From Bradyrhizobium sp. AZCC 2176 (GTDB lineage: Bacteria; Pseudomonadota; Alphaproteobacteria; Rhizobiales; Xanthobacteraceae): a stretch of 64,000 nt of DNA. The notes under the pieces are model-generated. The model searched no databases and had not been told where the DNA came from. It worked only from the letters and a program-made list of their open reading frames with translations. The translations under genes and the position numbers were made by a program. The DNA lies in assembly GCF_036924645.1 (NCBI RefSeq), contig NZ_JAZHRX010000001.1:868001-932000 (forward strand), read 5' to 3'. Shown in pieces: positions 28,058-36,242 of this stretch. The number at the start of each line of letters is the position of its first letter. The first letter of the stretch is position 1.

Positions 28058-28279
28058 ATGGGTAGGTTTCAACCTGTCCTCCAAATCAAGTTCCCCGGGC
28101 CGCCCGGCGATATCGAATGCGGCATTGTCCGGCCGGTCAACACAGTGATGGGCGACTTTCTCGCAGATGCCGAAGCCCTGCTCGCTGCCCGTCTCGAGCG
28201 CGTATCGCTGGACGATATTGCGCGCCAGGCCCAGCCCAACCCCCTCCATCCACAACACGGAGCCCATCACCATGGATGA
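28058..28279 (+). pseudogene. Possible remnant of an Rrf2-type regulator, overlapping the oxidoreductase start
   Basis: A 73-residue frame from ATG 28058 ends with TGA overlapping the next ATG by 8 bp (ATGGATGA), as in coupled genes. Its second half (ECGIVRPVNTVMGDFLADAE, then ALLAARLERVSLDDIARQ) resembles the C-terminus of Rrf2 regulators, which often precede this oxidoreductase family. The N-terminal helix-turn-helix is absent. It may be the tail of a gene cut off when the present unit was assembled, or a small unrelated gene. Confidence 0.3.
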
Positions 28280-29165
28280 CGTCATCATCATCGGCGGCAG
28301 CTTTGCCGGTCTCGCCGGCGCCCTGCAGCTCGGCCGTGCCCGCCGCAAGGTCACCGTTCTCGATACCGGCCTGCCACGCAACCGCTTCGCCGGCCACTCG
28401 CATGGCCTGCTCGGCCACGATCACAAGCCGCCGCTGGACATCCTCGCCGAGGCGCGGCAGCAGCTGGCGCGTTATCCCACGATCAGGCTGGTCAATGCCG
28501 GGGCCGACAGCGTATCCGGCACCATCGACGATTTCTCCGTCCTCACTGGCGATGGCGAACGCCTTGGGGCGCGCCGCCTGATCCTGAGCTATGGCGTCGC
28601 CGACCAGATGCCTGATGTTCCGGGCTTTGCCGAAGGCTGGGGCACGTCCATCGTGCCCTGCCCCTATTGCGACGGCTTTGAAGTCGCCGGCCAGCATTGG
28701 GGCCTCGTCTGGTCCGGCCCGCAGTCGCACAATCAGGTCAGGCTGTTCCACGATTGGACCGACAGGTTGACGCTCTTCGCCGATGGTCACGACATTCCGC
28801 CCGATATCCGGGCCGATCTGGCGCGCCGCAACATACCTGTCGTCGAGGGCCGGATCACCGAGATCGCCCATCACGGGGGCCATAGCGCCACCGTCAAGCT
28901 CGATACCGGCCCCGATGTCGTGGTCGACATCCTGTTCGCCCATCCGCGCAACAAGCCGTCCGCAAGCCTGCATGAATCACTGGGTCTCGCCACGGTCGAT
29001 ACGCCCCTCGGCATCGCCCTCAAGGTCGACGAGCGCCGCGAAACCAGCATGCCCGGCATCTACGCCGCCGGCGACCTCGCCAACCCCCTCATGGCCTCGG
29101 TCACCACGGCATCATGGCAAGGCGCGATGGCGGGTATCTTCGCCCAGCAGTCGATGCTGGTTTGA
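28272..29165 (+). CDS. Thioredoxin-reductase-like NAD(P)/FAD-dependent oxidoreductase
   Basis: A 297-residue flavoprotein with the N-terminal FAD fold DDVIIIGGSFAGLAGALQLG, a TrxB-like redox motif CPYCDGFE near residue 135, and the C-terminal FAD motif GIYAAGDLANP. The CXXC pair suggests disulfide reduction, but this subfamily lacks a neighbouring thioredoxin and often has no known partner. The NAD(P) site (GLVWSGPQSHNQ) has lost the usual GxGxxA pattern, so nucleotide use may differ from TrxB. The gene is probably controlled by the divergent TetR. Confidence 0.85.
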   Translation: MDDVIIIGGSFAGLAGALQLGRARRKVTVLDTGLPRNRFAGHSHGLLGHDHKPPLDILAEARQQLARYPTIRLVNAGADSVSGTIDDFSVLTGDGERLGARRLILSYGVADQMPDVPGFAEGWGTSIVPCPYCDGFEVAGQHWGLVWSGPQSHNQVRLFHDWTDRLTLFADGHDIPPDIRADLARRNIPVVEGRITEIAHHGGHSATVKLDTGPDVVVDILFAHPRNKPSASLHESLGLATVDTPLGIALKVDERRETSMPGIYAAGDLANPLMASVTTASWQGAMAGIFAQQSMLV

Positions 29166-29364
29166 GAGCACAGATTCCCTTCTCCGGTTGCCGCGGGCGC
29201 GGTTGTCCTTCGAAGTCCGGCGCTAGGCGGCACCGATCTCGACGCATGAGACGATCACACGCAGGTCTGGCGCCTTATCGCTGGTGGACGCGGGATCGCT
29301 GGAGACGATGCGCGCTTTGGCATCGGATAGCTTAGTTAAGAACGAATCAGAACAAGGATATGTC

Positions 29365-30228
29365 ATGGCACAGCACAATGCCGATCAGGTCGCCGACTGG
29401 AATGGCCAAAGCGGGGAGCGCTGGGTCGCCCACCAGGCCCGGCTCGATGCCAGGCTGGCGGTGTTCGGCCAGGCCGCGATCGAAGCCGCCGCGCCCGCGA
29501 CGGGCGAGCGCGTGCTGGACGTCGGCTGCGGCGCGGGCGCGTCGAGTCTGGCTCTGGCCGCCCGCGTCGGCGCGGGGGGCCAAGTGCTGGGCGTGGACAT
29601 ATCCGAACCGCTGATCGGCCGAGCGCGCGCGCTTGCGCTACAGGATACGCCGGCCCTGTTCCGGGTGGCCGACGCCAGCAGCGCCGAGCTGCCCGAGGGG
29701 GCGTTCGACATCCTGTTCTCGCGTTTCGGGGTGATGTTCTTCGACGATCCGACAGGGGCGTTCGCCCATATGCGCCGCGCGCTCCAGCCGGGCGGGCGGG
29801 TCGCTTTCGTCTGCTGGCGTGGCGCGGCCGAGAACGATTGGGTGCGCCTGCCGATGGGCGCGATCAAAGGCATCGTCCCGCCGACGGCGCTGCCCGATCC
29901 CGAAGCGCCCGGCCCATTCTCGTTCGGCGACCGGGGGCGGGTGGCTCGCATCCTGACGGCGGCCGGCTTCACCGATATCGCTATCGCGCCCTTCGATGCT
30001 TCCATCCCGTTTGGCGAGGGCGCGACGCGGGACGCGGCGATCGACGACGCGGTGAAGATGACGTTCGAGGTCGGCCCGCTGTCGCGCGCGCTCGCTGATC
30101 AGCCCGACGACATCCGCGCCCGCGCCTCGGCCGCGGTTCGTGCCGCCTTCGCGGGCCGCCCCGGCGAGCGGTCGGTGATGATCGACGGCGCGACGTGGAT
30201 CGTCATGGCGCGCAATCCGGCAAGCTGA
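29365..30228 (+). CDS. Class I SAM-dependent methyltransferase
   Basis: A 287-residue Rossmann-fold methyltransferase of the Methyltransf_25/11 type. Motif I is VLDVGCGAGASSLALA and motif II VLGVDISEP; the later motif FDILFSRFGVMFFDDP is also present, followed by RALQPGGRVAFVCWR. ATG 29365 follows AAGGA by 7 nt. It starts 200 bp after the oxidoreductase on the same strand. The substrate is unknown. Its GC is visibly higher than the repeat-rich flanks, which fits separate origin of the cargo. Confidence 0.88.
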   Translation: MAQHNADQVADWNGQSGERWVAHQARLDARLAVFGQAAIEAAAPATGERVLDVGCGAGASSLALAARVGAGGQVLGVDISEPLIGRARALALQDTPALFRVADASSAELPEGAFDILFSRFGVMFFDDPTGAFAHMRRALQPGGRVAFVCWRGAAENDWVRLPMGAIKGIVPPTALPDPEAPGPFSFGDRGRVARILTAAGFTDIAIAPFDASIPFGEGATRDAAIDDAVKMTFEVGPLSRALADQPDDIRARASAAVRAAFAGRPGERSVMIDGATWIVMARNPAS

Positions 30229-30245
30229 CAGGGATTAGCAGGGGA

Positions 30246-30276
30246 GACGCCCCGCTCGGTGGAGGGGGGCGTCTTT
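30246..30276 (+). terminator. Intrinsic terminator after the methyltransferase gene
   Basis: GACGCCCC (30246-30253) pairs with GGGGCGTC (30266-30273) around a 12-nt loop and is followed by TTT. It lies 18 bp after the methyltransferase stop. Confidence 0.75.
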
Positions 30277-30384
30277 GGCCGGTCAGCGGGACCAGATGAG
30301 GGCGTATTCGCCGGCGGTCTCGGAGAGTAGAGAGTTAGTTAGTTGGCCAATCGGTCAGGGTACGCAGAAGAGATGGGTGCTGAC

Positions 30385-30654
30385 ATGAGTCACCGGCTTA
30401 TCGATGCCGCTCCCTCGAATGCGTCCGAGCTCTCCGCTTATGTGGAGAGTCTCCGCGAGCACTTGCTGGCGCATCCGGAGGAATGGGAGCAGGTTACGCT
30501 GGACCAATATCTCGAAGCTTTCGCAGCTGTGCTGCGAGACCATCAAGGGCCGAGCCCCCTTGGCCAAAGCCGCCTCCTGGACGGGCATGAGCGGGAAAGC
30601 ATGCCTTACGCCGTCCTTGCTCGACTGCTGCATGCGGCCAGCATCTACGAGTAG
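30385..30654 (+). CDS. Small acidic protein, DUF7660-like
   Basis: An 89-residue product from ATG 30385 (earlier in-frame ATGs at 30343 and 30373). The segment YVESLREHLLAHPEEWEQVT followed by LDQYLEAFAAVL resembles the DUF7660 family (pattern: short helix, 'NPEEWEN.TL..FLEA'). It is often found as a small stand-alone cytoplasmic protein. The function is unknown; relatives occur near mobile and defence-type loci, which fits the setting here but proves nothing. Confidence 0.6.
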   Translation: MSHRLIDAAPSNASELSAYVESLREHLLAHPEEWEQVTLDQYLEAFAAVLRDHQGPSPLGQSRLLDGHERESMPYAVLARLLHAASIYE

Positions 30655-31524
30655 CCCTGACGCGCCTTCGGTTGACCCTGGCGAGCCGGAGCGAATTCGA
30701 TCGAGCGATCGCCGGCAACATCGTGCGAATACGGCTTTCAACTTCGTCCTGAACCAGGACTATCAGCGACTGAGCCGAAGCTGCCGGACCGAGCGCCCGC
30801 CGACACAAAAAACGGGGCGAATTCCGCAGCGTCTCGAACGACTTGCAGGATCGAGTCGTTTTCAAAACGAAAGCACCGCTGATCGAGTCGTTCTTAAGGT
30901 CAAGATCGAGTCGTTTTCAAAATGCAGGAATCAGCAAACTCAAGCACTTAGCCGAGTCGTTTTCAAAGTGTCCCCACACACACTTGTACGGACACTTTGA
31001 GAAAGACTCGATTTCCGCTTTAAGAACGACTCGATTTCGTTTTGAGAACGACTCGATCTCAGATCTTCCTGAAGGAACTTGCGAATTTCGCCTCGATTTT
31101 TTCGCCGATTCTGGAGTTCGAAAAACCGAGGGGTCAATTCAGTGTTCTTCTGTTTCCATACGCCTTGCATGTCCCCACTCCCGCCTAAGGCCGAGTTCAC
31201 CAGGTACAAGCCGTGAAAAAGCCGCTAATGAAGTTCGTGTTCCATGAGCAAGAAGTCGCCGCGGTCACCTTTCGTGCGATGGTGGAAATCGGGCGCGTCG
31301 TCCCCGCAGCTTGCGCTGACCCCGCGGCTCAGGCTGTTCGCATCAATGGGTATGAGACGCTCGAAGGCGGCATCGGCGATTTCAGCGGCGGCATCGCAGT
31401 CGCACGCCCGTTCAAGGGCAGCTATCGAGCAATGCGCCGCGGATGCGTGGCCAGCTGGATGCCTCGTTCCGGACAGGGGCGGTCCGGCTCGCGCAAGCGC
31501 CACGCCGACGTCCGGTTTTCCGCC
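30655..31524. repeat. Right end of the transposon-like unit, a second related left end, and unassigned DNA
   Basis: This 870-bp gap has three parts. First come inverted subterminal repeats and the terminal repeat of the unit (30852-30973). Then, 16 bp later, a new end in the left-end orientation (30990-31130) aligns with 26907-27045, with several substitutions. The rest (31131-31524) has overlapping frames on both strands, none with recognisable domains or a good start. No transposase fragment is seen. Confidence 0.6.
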
Positions 31525-31848
31525 TCAACGCATGTCATCCTTACCTTCCGGTACATAAATCATACGGCCATCCGGCAGCCGGTAGGTGATGCCGGCGCGG
31601 ATGCCCTCGCCCTCGCCGATGGAGCCGTTGGTTTGGTAGCGGGTCAGCTCGCGACCCTCCTTCACAGTTATCTTCATGTCGGCCTTGCCAGGGTTCTCGA
31701 CGACAACGACGCTCTGGTTCGAGAACGGATTGAGCGGATTGCGGACGATGATAATCATCAGCATCGCCACGACGACGAGAAAGACGTCGATCAGGTTGAC
31801 CAGCGAGAGGATCGGATCGTCGCTTTCGCCCTCTTCAAGGAAACGCAT
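31525..31848 (-). CDS. DUF2149 single-span membrane protein (ExbD-like position)
   Basis: A 107-residue protein with one N-terminal membrane helix (LSLVNLIDVFLVVVAMLMII) and a periplasmic tail containing VENPGKADMKITVKEG and GEGEGIRAGITYRLPDGRMI. This pattern matches DUF2149, found beside MotA/TolQ/ExbB-type proteins and CobN-like chelatases (for example HmuV in Bacteroidetes hmu operons, from memory). The topology resembles ExbD: short cytoplasmic N-terminus, one helix with an Asp (D21), then a periplasmic domain. Its ATG shares bases with the stop of the ExbB-like gene (TAATG). It is probably the second half of a proton-driven motor that energises the receptor or chelatase. Confidence 0.87.
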   Translation of the reverse strand: MRFLEEGESDDPILSLVNLIDVFLVVVAMLMIIIVRNPLNPFSNQSVVVVENPGKADMKITVKEGRELTRYQTNGSIGEGEGIRAGITYRLPDGRMIYVPEGKDDMR

Positions 31849-32324
31849 TAAGACACTCCCTTCTCGCGCTCGAAAGCACGCAACTCCTCGAGCAGCCAGC
31901 GGCGGCGCACCGTCAGGATAAAATAGGCTATGGAGGCGCTGATGAGCGCAAGGATGACCGCAGAGAAGGCCACCACGAAATTCTCGCCGACGCTGCGCGC
32001 ATCGCTGCGCGTCAGGGCGAGCAATGCTGGCCCCATCGGGATCATGGTCGCGACAAGTCCGAGCATGGGCGCACTTCGGGACACCACGCTCAGCCATTCC
32101 AGCCGCCGGAGAATCCAGATTTCGAGATCGTCGCTGACGGCGTTCGTCTTGCTCTGGTGCGCCGCAAGCTGCGACCGGTAAGTGCCGTGCCACCGTTGCC
32201 ACGCTTCCATGACGAACGCGCCCAGCGCGACAAAGGCGTAAAGCAGCGCGCTGACGATCAAGACTAAAACGGGAAAGAGGAAGAGCTTCGCGATCTCATA
32301 AAGAGCAGATTCAAACGTCGACAT
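31848..32324 (-). CDS. MotA/TolQ/ExbB-type proton channel protein
   Basis: A 158-residue inner-membrane protein with three hydrophobic segments (around residues 13-37, 83-105 and 118-140). The region SAPMLGLVATMIPMGPALLA followed by VAFSAVILALISASIAYFIL is the TolQ/ExbB core. It is shorter than ordinary ExbB (about 240 residues) because it lacks much of the cytoplasmic part. ATG 32324 overlaps the stop of the CobN-like gene (TAATG). With the DUF2149 protein it likely forms a dedicated energy-coupling pair; a TonB gene is not in the window. Confidence 0.87.
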   Translation of the reverse strand: MSTFESALYEIAKLFLFPVLVLIVSALLYAFVALGAFVMEAWQRWHGTYRSQLAAHQSKTNAVSDDLEIWILRRLEWLSVVSRSAPMLGLVATMIPMGPALLALTRSDARSVGENFVVAFSAVILALISASIAYFILTVRRRWLLEELRAFEREKGVS

Positions 32325-35300
32325 TAGGCATTTCCTAAAGCTGCCAAGCTGTTCCGGCGCCATTGCACGTAGAGGCCTGCGCCGAAGCAAGCCAGCATCA
32401 TGAGAAGCGCCATAGCACTGTGCCACCATGATCGGCTCTCCCCGGCCCCGGCGACGACCGGCTCAAGTACAGGACCGGTCACGGTCTGTGGAGGATTGAT
32501 CTCGGCCTGCTTGGCAGCGGCCGGCGGCGGCTGTTGTGACGGGCGCGCGATACCAAACCCGGCCCCCATCTGGTCGACGAAGGCTTTTGTCAGCTTCTCG
32601 CCCATGAGGACATTCTTTTGGGCCAACTCGTCGACGCGCGCGACCAACTCGCGGCGAGTGTGTTCCGGTGCATCCCAATAGCCTTTCCGAATGGCTTCGA
32701 TCATGCGTTCTATGATCTGGAGCTGCGCCGTCGGATTGTGTTGTTCAAACCAAGCTCCGAGCTTGAGATCGCGAATGTCGCGTATGAACGTGTCGTGCAC
32801 GGTTTGCCATTGGTCCGCACGCACCATATTGGGATCGACGACTTGCCAACCCCAAAGATTGTTCACGGCATTGAGGATTTCCAGAGTGCCGGCATAACCC
32901 TCTTTCTGTATCGTCGAGATCCAGTGTGGATTGAAATACCGCGAACGGGTTTCATCGGAGAGCAAACGTGCCGCCGATGTGATGCGCGCGGTATTTTCGC
33001 GAAGGTCCGCGATGTAGAGCGACGGTGAAGCGCCATCGAGGTGCCGGATCGCCAGCGACAAGCCACCGAGAAATTCGAACGGATGGTCTGTCGAGAGAAT
33101 GCCGTGCAGTTTGGAGGAACGCGACAGAACGGCGGCCTGGACGCCTTTGAGCTGCTCGGCGAACAAGTTGGTTTCACCATCTCCACGGATGCCCCAGAGC
33201 TTCGAGCCGTAGGCGTACTGCGTGCGGCCGAGGAACGCTTCGGCGAGGCTTGAATCCTTCTCCCACGACGCCGATTTCAACACGGCCTCCGGCAGGCCCG
33301 TGCCGTAGTCGCCCATGGCGTTGCTGAACATGCGCAGCCTAGCCAGTTGAAGCGCCCGTTCCCTGGGCTGGCCTTGAGCGACCAGGCGCTCGGCCGATGC
33401 GCGGGTGTTCTGGAACAAGGGATTGTCGCCCTCGTCGAGTTGCGCGAGCTGTTCGATCGCGTCCGCCAGCTTCCGCATGAAGCTGTCAAACTGGTCGCGA
33501 TAGACGCTGGTGATCTGCATCACGACGTCAATGCGCGGACGTCCGAGTTCCTGCCGCGGGATGATGGCGAGCGCCGCCAGGCGTCCACCGCTATTCCAGA
33601 CCGGCCTGAGCCCAAGCGCGTGAAGTATCTGGCTCTCGACGATGCCGAGATGCCGCATCGTCTCGGAGCCCCACATGCTGAAGGCGAGTTTGCGCGGTGT
33701 CTCGCCTTGGTGATCCTTGCGATAGGCATCAATTAGCTGCTGCAAGGCTTTCGCCCCGGCTTCGTGGGCCACGCGGGTCGGCACCTTGTCAGGCTCGAAG
33801 GCAAACAGGTTGCGTCCGCTTGCCATATCAGGATTGCGGATTGGATCGCCGCCCGCACCGGGAGGAACAAAGCCGCCGCCAAGCGCCAGGAGGAGGCCTT
33901 CGATCTCCCCGGGATGCTGAAGATTGAGATCGAGGCCGACCGCTCGTTTGATGGCGTCGGCAAGTTCCGAGTCGGCAAGGGTTTCGACCGGCACCCCTTC
34001 GCGAAGGTGGCGGCGGAGGAGCCTGTAAGGCGCGCTATCTTGCAGCGCCTTGAAGTCGACGGCGAAGAACTCTTCAGGCTCCGTGCCGAGCTTTTTGTAG
34101 AAGGGCTGCCCGAGTTGCTGCATGACCGTCGAAAGACGCTCATCCGGCGAAGACGGCTCACCGAAGGTGTGAAGCCCGAGCGGCATGGCGTGTTGGGCCA
34201 ATTCGTGCAGATGATCGTGTAGTTCCGACAGGAATTTCGGGAAGTCGCCGTCGATGGCTTTCTCGTCCCAGCCCATGTCGCGATGATAGTTATGTTTGAC
34301 GACGGCCTTTCGGATGTCTTCGCCGGTCTGTTCTTTCACCGCGCCGTTCTCGAGTTGCATGAATTCGTGGATCTTCGTATGCAGGTCGCGCAGCTCGTTA
34401 TAGAGGCCAGCGGGCGCGAAGGCCGGCGTCTGGTGACTAACCGTGACGGCGCGGCCGCGGCGTTTGGCCTGGATGGCTTCGGCAACATTGTCTTGAATGT
34501 AGGGATAGATCACCGGCATGTTGCCGACGGCCAGCATGGGATAATCGTGAACCGAAAGACCGCGATCTTTCCCGGGTGTCCATTCCTGCGTTCCATGAGT
34601 ACCGAGATGGATAAGCGCGTCCGCGCCCAGCGTCTCTCGCACATAGAGATACGTCGCAAGATAGGCGTGATCGGGCGGCTGCTTCGTGTCGTGATAATTT
34701 TCCCCTGGCCTTCCGCCGCGTGGCGGCTGCGGCATGATGGTGAGCTTCCCCACCTCGAAGCGCGGAATGACGAACTGCTTTTCGCCTCCGATATCGCGCA
34801 CGGCGGAGTGCTGCTCGGGCTCTCCCCATTTTGCCAAGAGCTCTGACTTCCGCTGTGCGGGCAGCGCGTCCAGCCACGAACGGTAGGCTCGAACGGGCAA
34901 CGTTCCGGCCAACCCACGCCCGCGCAAGGCATCCAGGGTCTCGGGCCGGTAGTAGCCTGCCAGCATGGCTTGTCCGGCTTCGATCAAATCGGCCTCACTT
35001 GTCGGCTTGACGGCATAACCCGCCTTCGCAAGCGCAGCCGTCATCTTCTCGAGGCTCCTTGGAATATTGAGGTTGGAGGCGGAGAAGTTCTTCTCGCCCG
35101 GCGGGTAGTTCCAGAACATCGCCGCGAGCTTCTTTTGATCAGCCGGCGTGTGACGCAGGGCGACAAGTCGTTCGAGTTTGCCGAGAAGCGCTTCGATCTG
35201 CTTTTGAATGGGAGCCGGCTCGCCATTGTGTAGCGCGTCGACCACCAGCGGATCGCTCGCACCCCATCCTTCGGGAACGGCAAGGAACGCTGCAGCGAGC

Positions 35301-36232
35301 GGCGCGGCCATGCCGCTTTCGGCCCGGTCCCACGCGTCAGCGTCGCCTTCGCGGTAGTTGACGACCTGGACGACCGGGATTCCGAGCTTGAGGAATTCCG
35401 CGCTGCGCGCTGAGCCGTTTTGCATGTGGGTTGCGATGACAAGCACGTCGGCCTTGGCGGGGACGAGCAGCTTTTCCAGCCCTTGCGGGTCGGCCGCCTC
35501 AAGCCAGAACGCCATCGGCAGCAATCCGCGATTCTCACTTTGGCGGATCATCGCGTCGACGACTTTTGTTTCCATATTCGCGATCAGGCCCGGATAGATC
35601 GCGATACCGATATGCCCTTTGGGTCTGGTGACCCGGCCTTCTGCCCAACGCAGGTAATCTGCGACGGACGTAAAGGCCGTAGGCGCGTCAGGGTGATAAA
35701 TGCCGGTCGAAGGAAGAGGGGTCGGCGACGCAATATGCGTGGGATCGCGGCTATCGCGTAAGGCGGCCCAGAATTCGAAAAGCGCTTTGAGATTTTCCTC
35801 CCCGCCGTGGCTGTAATGGGCCATCAGGCGACGCGCGATCAGCGGGGGGAGATTGCCGAAGGCCGGAGGTCCTCCACCGATCCGTATCCACGGTACCGCC
35901 GTGTCTTTCAATGCTGAGCCGACGCTTTCCTGGACGCGCGCCAGGTCCATCGGGCGCGGCGTGTCGAGAATGACCAGACCCGCGCCGCCGATCCAATCGG
36001 CGGGCGAGCCCGGTGTGCGGGCGACAAAGACACTTTCCAGCGCCAGTCCCTGCGCCCCCGCGAAACCCGCCAGCTTGTCGAGCTTTCCAGGAAGCACAAA
36101 GTCATCGGTGATGATTCGCACCACGTTCGTGCGTGTTGAAGCGTTCGGGCGTACATCCTGCGAAAAGGCCTCTCCCGCCCCGGCTACGAGGACAAAGGTC
36201 AGGAGCAACGCTGAAGCGAAATGGCGTCCCAC
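32324..36232 (-). CDS. Periplasm-facing, membrane-anchored CobN/HmuS-like chelatase
   Basis: A 1302-residue protein of the CobN/BchH family, which normally act as ATP-dependent cobalto- or magnesium-chelatase large subunits in the cytoplasm. The family hallmark is near residue 545 (IHLGTHGTQEWTPGK), with YPYIQDNVAEAIQAKRRGRA after it and the C-domain with FEFLGGLSLAIRHLDG. Unusually it begins with a Sec signal peptide (ASALLLTFVLVAGAGEAFSQ) and ends with a membrane helix (residues about 1269-1291) plus a basic tail, so the chelatase body should face the periplasm. No ATPase partners (CobS/T) are present. GTG 36232 has GAGGG 7 nt upstream, overlapping the receptor stop. HmuS of Bacteroidetes, a relative, removes iron from haem. 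Substrate here is unproven. Confidence 0.87.
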   Translation of the reverse strand: MGRHFASALLLTFVLVAGAGEAFSQDVRPNASTRTNVVRIITDDFVLPGKLDKLAGFAGAQGLALESVFVARTPGSPADWIGGAGLVILDTPRPMDLARVQESVGSALKDTAVPWIRIGGGPPAFGNLPPLIARRLMAHYSHGGEENLKALFEFWAALRDSRDPTHIASPTPLPSTGIYHPDAPTAFTSVADYLRWAEGRVTRPKGHIGIAIYPGLIANMETKVVDAMIRQSENRGLLPMAFWLEAADPQGLEKLLVPAKADVLVIATHMQNGSARSAEFLKLGIPVVQVVNYREGDADAWDRAESGMAAPLAAAFLAVPEGWGASDPLVVDALHNGEPAPIQKQIEALLGKLERLVALRHTPADQKKLAAMFWNYPPGEKNFSASNLNIPRSLEKMTAALAKAGYAVKPTSEADLIEAGQAMLAGYYRPETLDALRGRGLAGTLPVRAYRSWLDALPAQRKSELLAKWGEPEQHSAVRDIGGEKQFVIPRFEVGKLTIMPQPPRGGRPGENYHDTKQPPDHAYLATYLYVRETLGADALIHLGTHGTQEWTPGKDRGLSVHDYPMLAVGNMPVIYPYIQDNVAEAIQAKRRGRAVTVSHQTPAFAPAGLYNELRDLHTKIHEFMQLENGAVKEQTGEDIRKAVVKHNYHRDMGWDEKAIDGDFPKFLSELHDHLHELAQHAMPLGLHTFGEPSSPDERLSTVMQQLGQPFYKKLGTEPEEFFAVDFKALQDSAPYRLLRRHLREGVPVETLADSELADAIKRAVGLDLNLQHPGEIEGLLLALGGGFVPPGAGGDPIRNPDMASGRNLFAFEPDKVPTRVAHEAGAKALQQLIDAYRKDHQGETPRKLAFSMWGSETMRHLGIVESQILHALGLRPVWNSGGRLAALAIIPRQELGRPRIDVVMQITSVYRDQFDSFMRKLADAIEQLAQLDEGDNPLFQNTRASAERLVAQGQPRERALQLARLRMFSNAMGDYGTGLPEAVLKSASWEKDSSLAEAFLGRTQYAYGSKLWGIRGDGETNLFAEQLKGVQAAVLSRSSKLHGILSTDHPFEFLGGLSLAIRHLDGASPSLYIADLRENTARITSAARLLSDETRSRYFNPHWISTIQKEGYAGTLEILNAVNNLWGWQVVDPNMVRADQWQTVHDTFIRDIRDLKLGAWFEQHNPTAQLQIIERMIEAIRKGYWDAPEHTRRELVARVDELAQKNVLMGEKLTKAFVDQMGAGFGIARPSQQPPPAAAKQAEINPPQTVTGPVLEPVVAGAGESRSWWHSAMALLMMLACFGAGLYVQWRRNSLAALGNA

Positions 36233-36242
36233 GGGAATACCC

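Larger units (their letters stand above)
26904..30978. mobile_element. Transposon-like unit bounded by inverted, reiterated ends; no transposase
   Basis: The ends carry 21-bp perfect inverted repeats (26907-26927 and 30953-30973, core GGACACTTTGAAAACGACTC). Behind each lie further copies of the CGACTCG-containing motif: 26939-26955 and 26961-26977 on the left, and inverted copies at 30852-30866, 30884-30897 and 30907-30921 on the right. Flanking or end dinucleotides TG...CA and reiterated subterminal motifs are features of IS21-family ends, but no IstA/IstB or other transposase is present. CACTT occurs just outside both ends (26897-26901, 30981-30985), a possible target duplication, though offset by 2 nt. 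Cargo: TetR, oxidoreductase, methyltransferase, DUF7660-like gene. It starts 18 bp after the tRNA. Confidence 0.65.

Noticed and set aside
28137..28973. A 278-codon minus-strand frame opposite the oxidoreductase
   Set aside because: Antisense shadow; the plus-strand frame has clear FAD motifs and the CXXC site.
27301..30654. Defence island reading of the cargo (TetR, oxidoreductase, methyltransferase, DUF7660-like)
   Set aside because: The methyltransferase is a small-molecule type without a target-recognition domain, and no nuclease, helicase or toxin partner is present.
26887..31130. CRISPR array made by the CGACTCG repeats
   Set aside because: Repeats are degenerate, in both orientations, and lie at element ends with no regular unique spacers and no cas genes.
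31213..31520. Several overlapping frames between the repeats and the DUF2149 gene
   Set aside because: No frame has a good start, a recognisable domain or a clear coding pattern; left as unassigned.
32324..36232. Calling the large chelatase a cobalamin-synthesis CobN
   Set aside because: Signal peptide, C-terminal anchor, no cob genes and no CobS/CobT nearby; the neighbours match transport systems instead.
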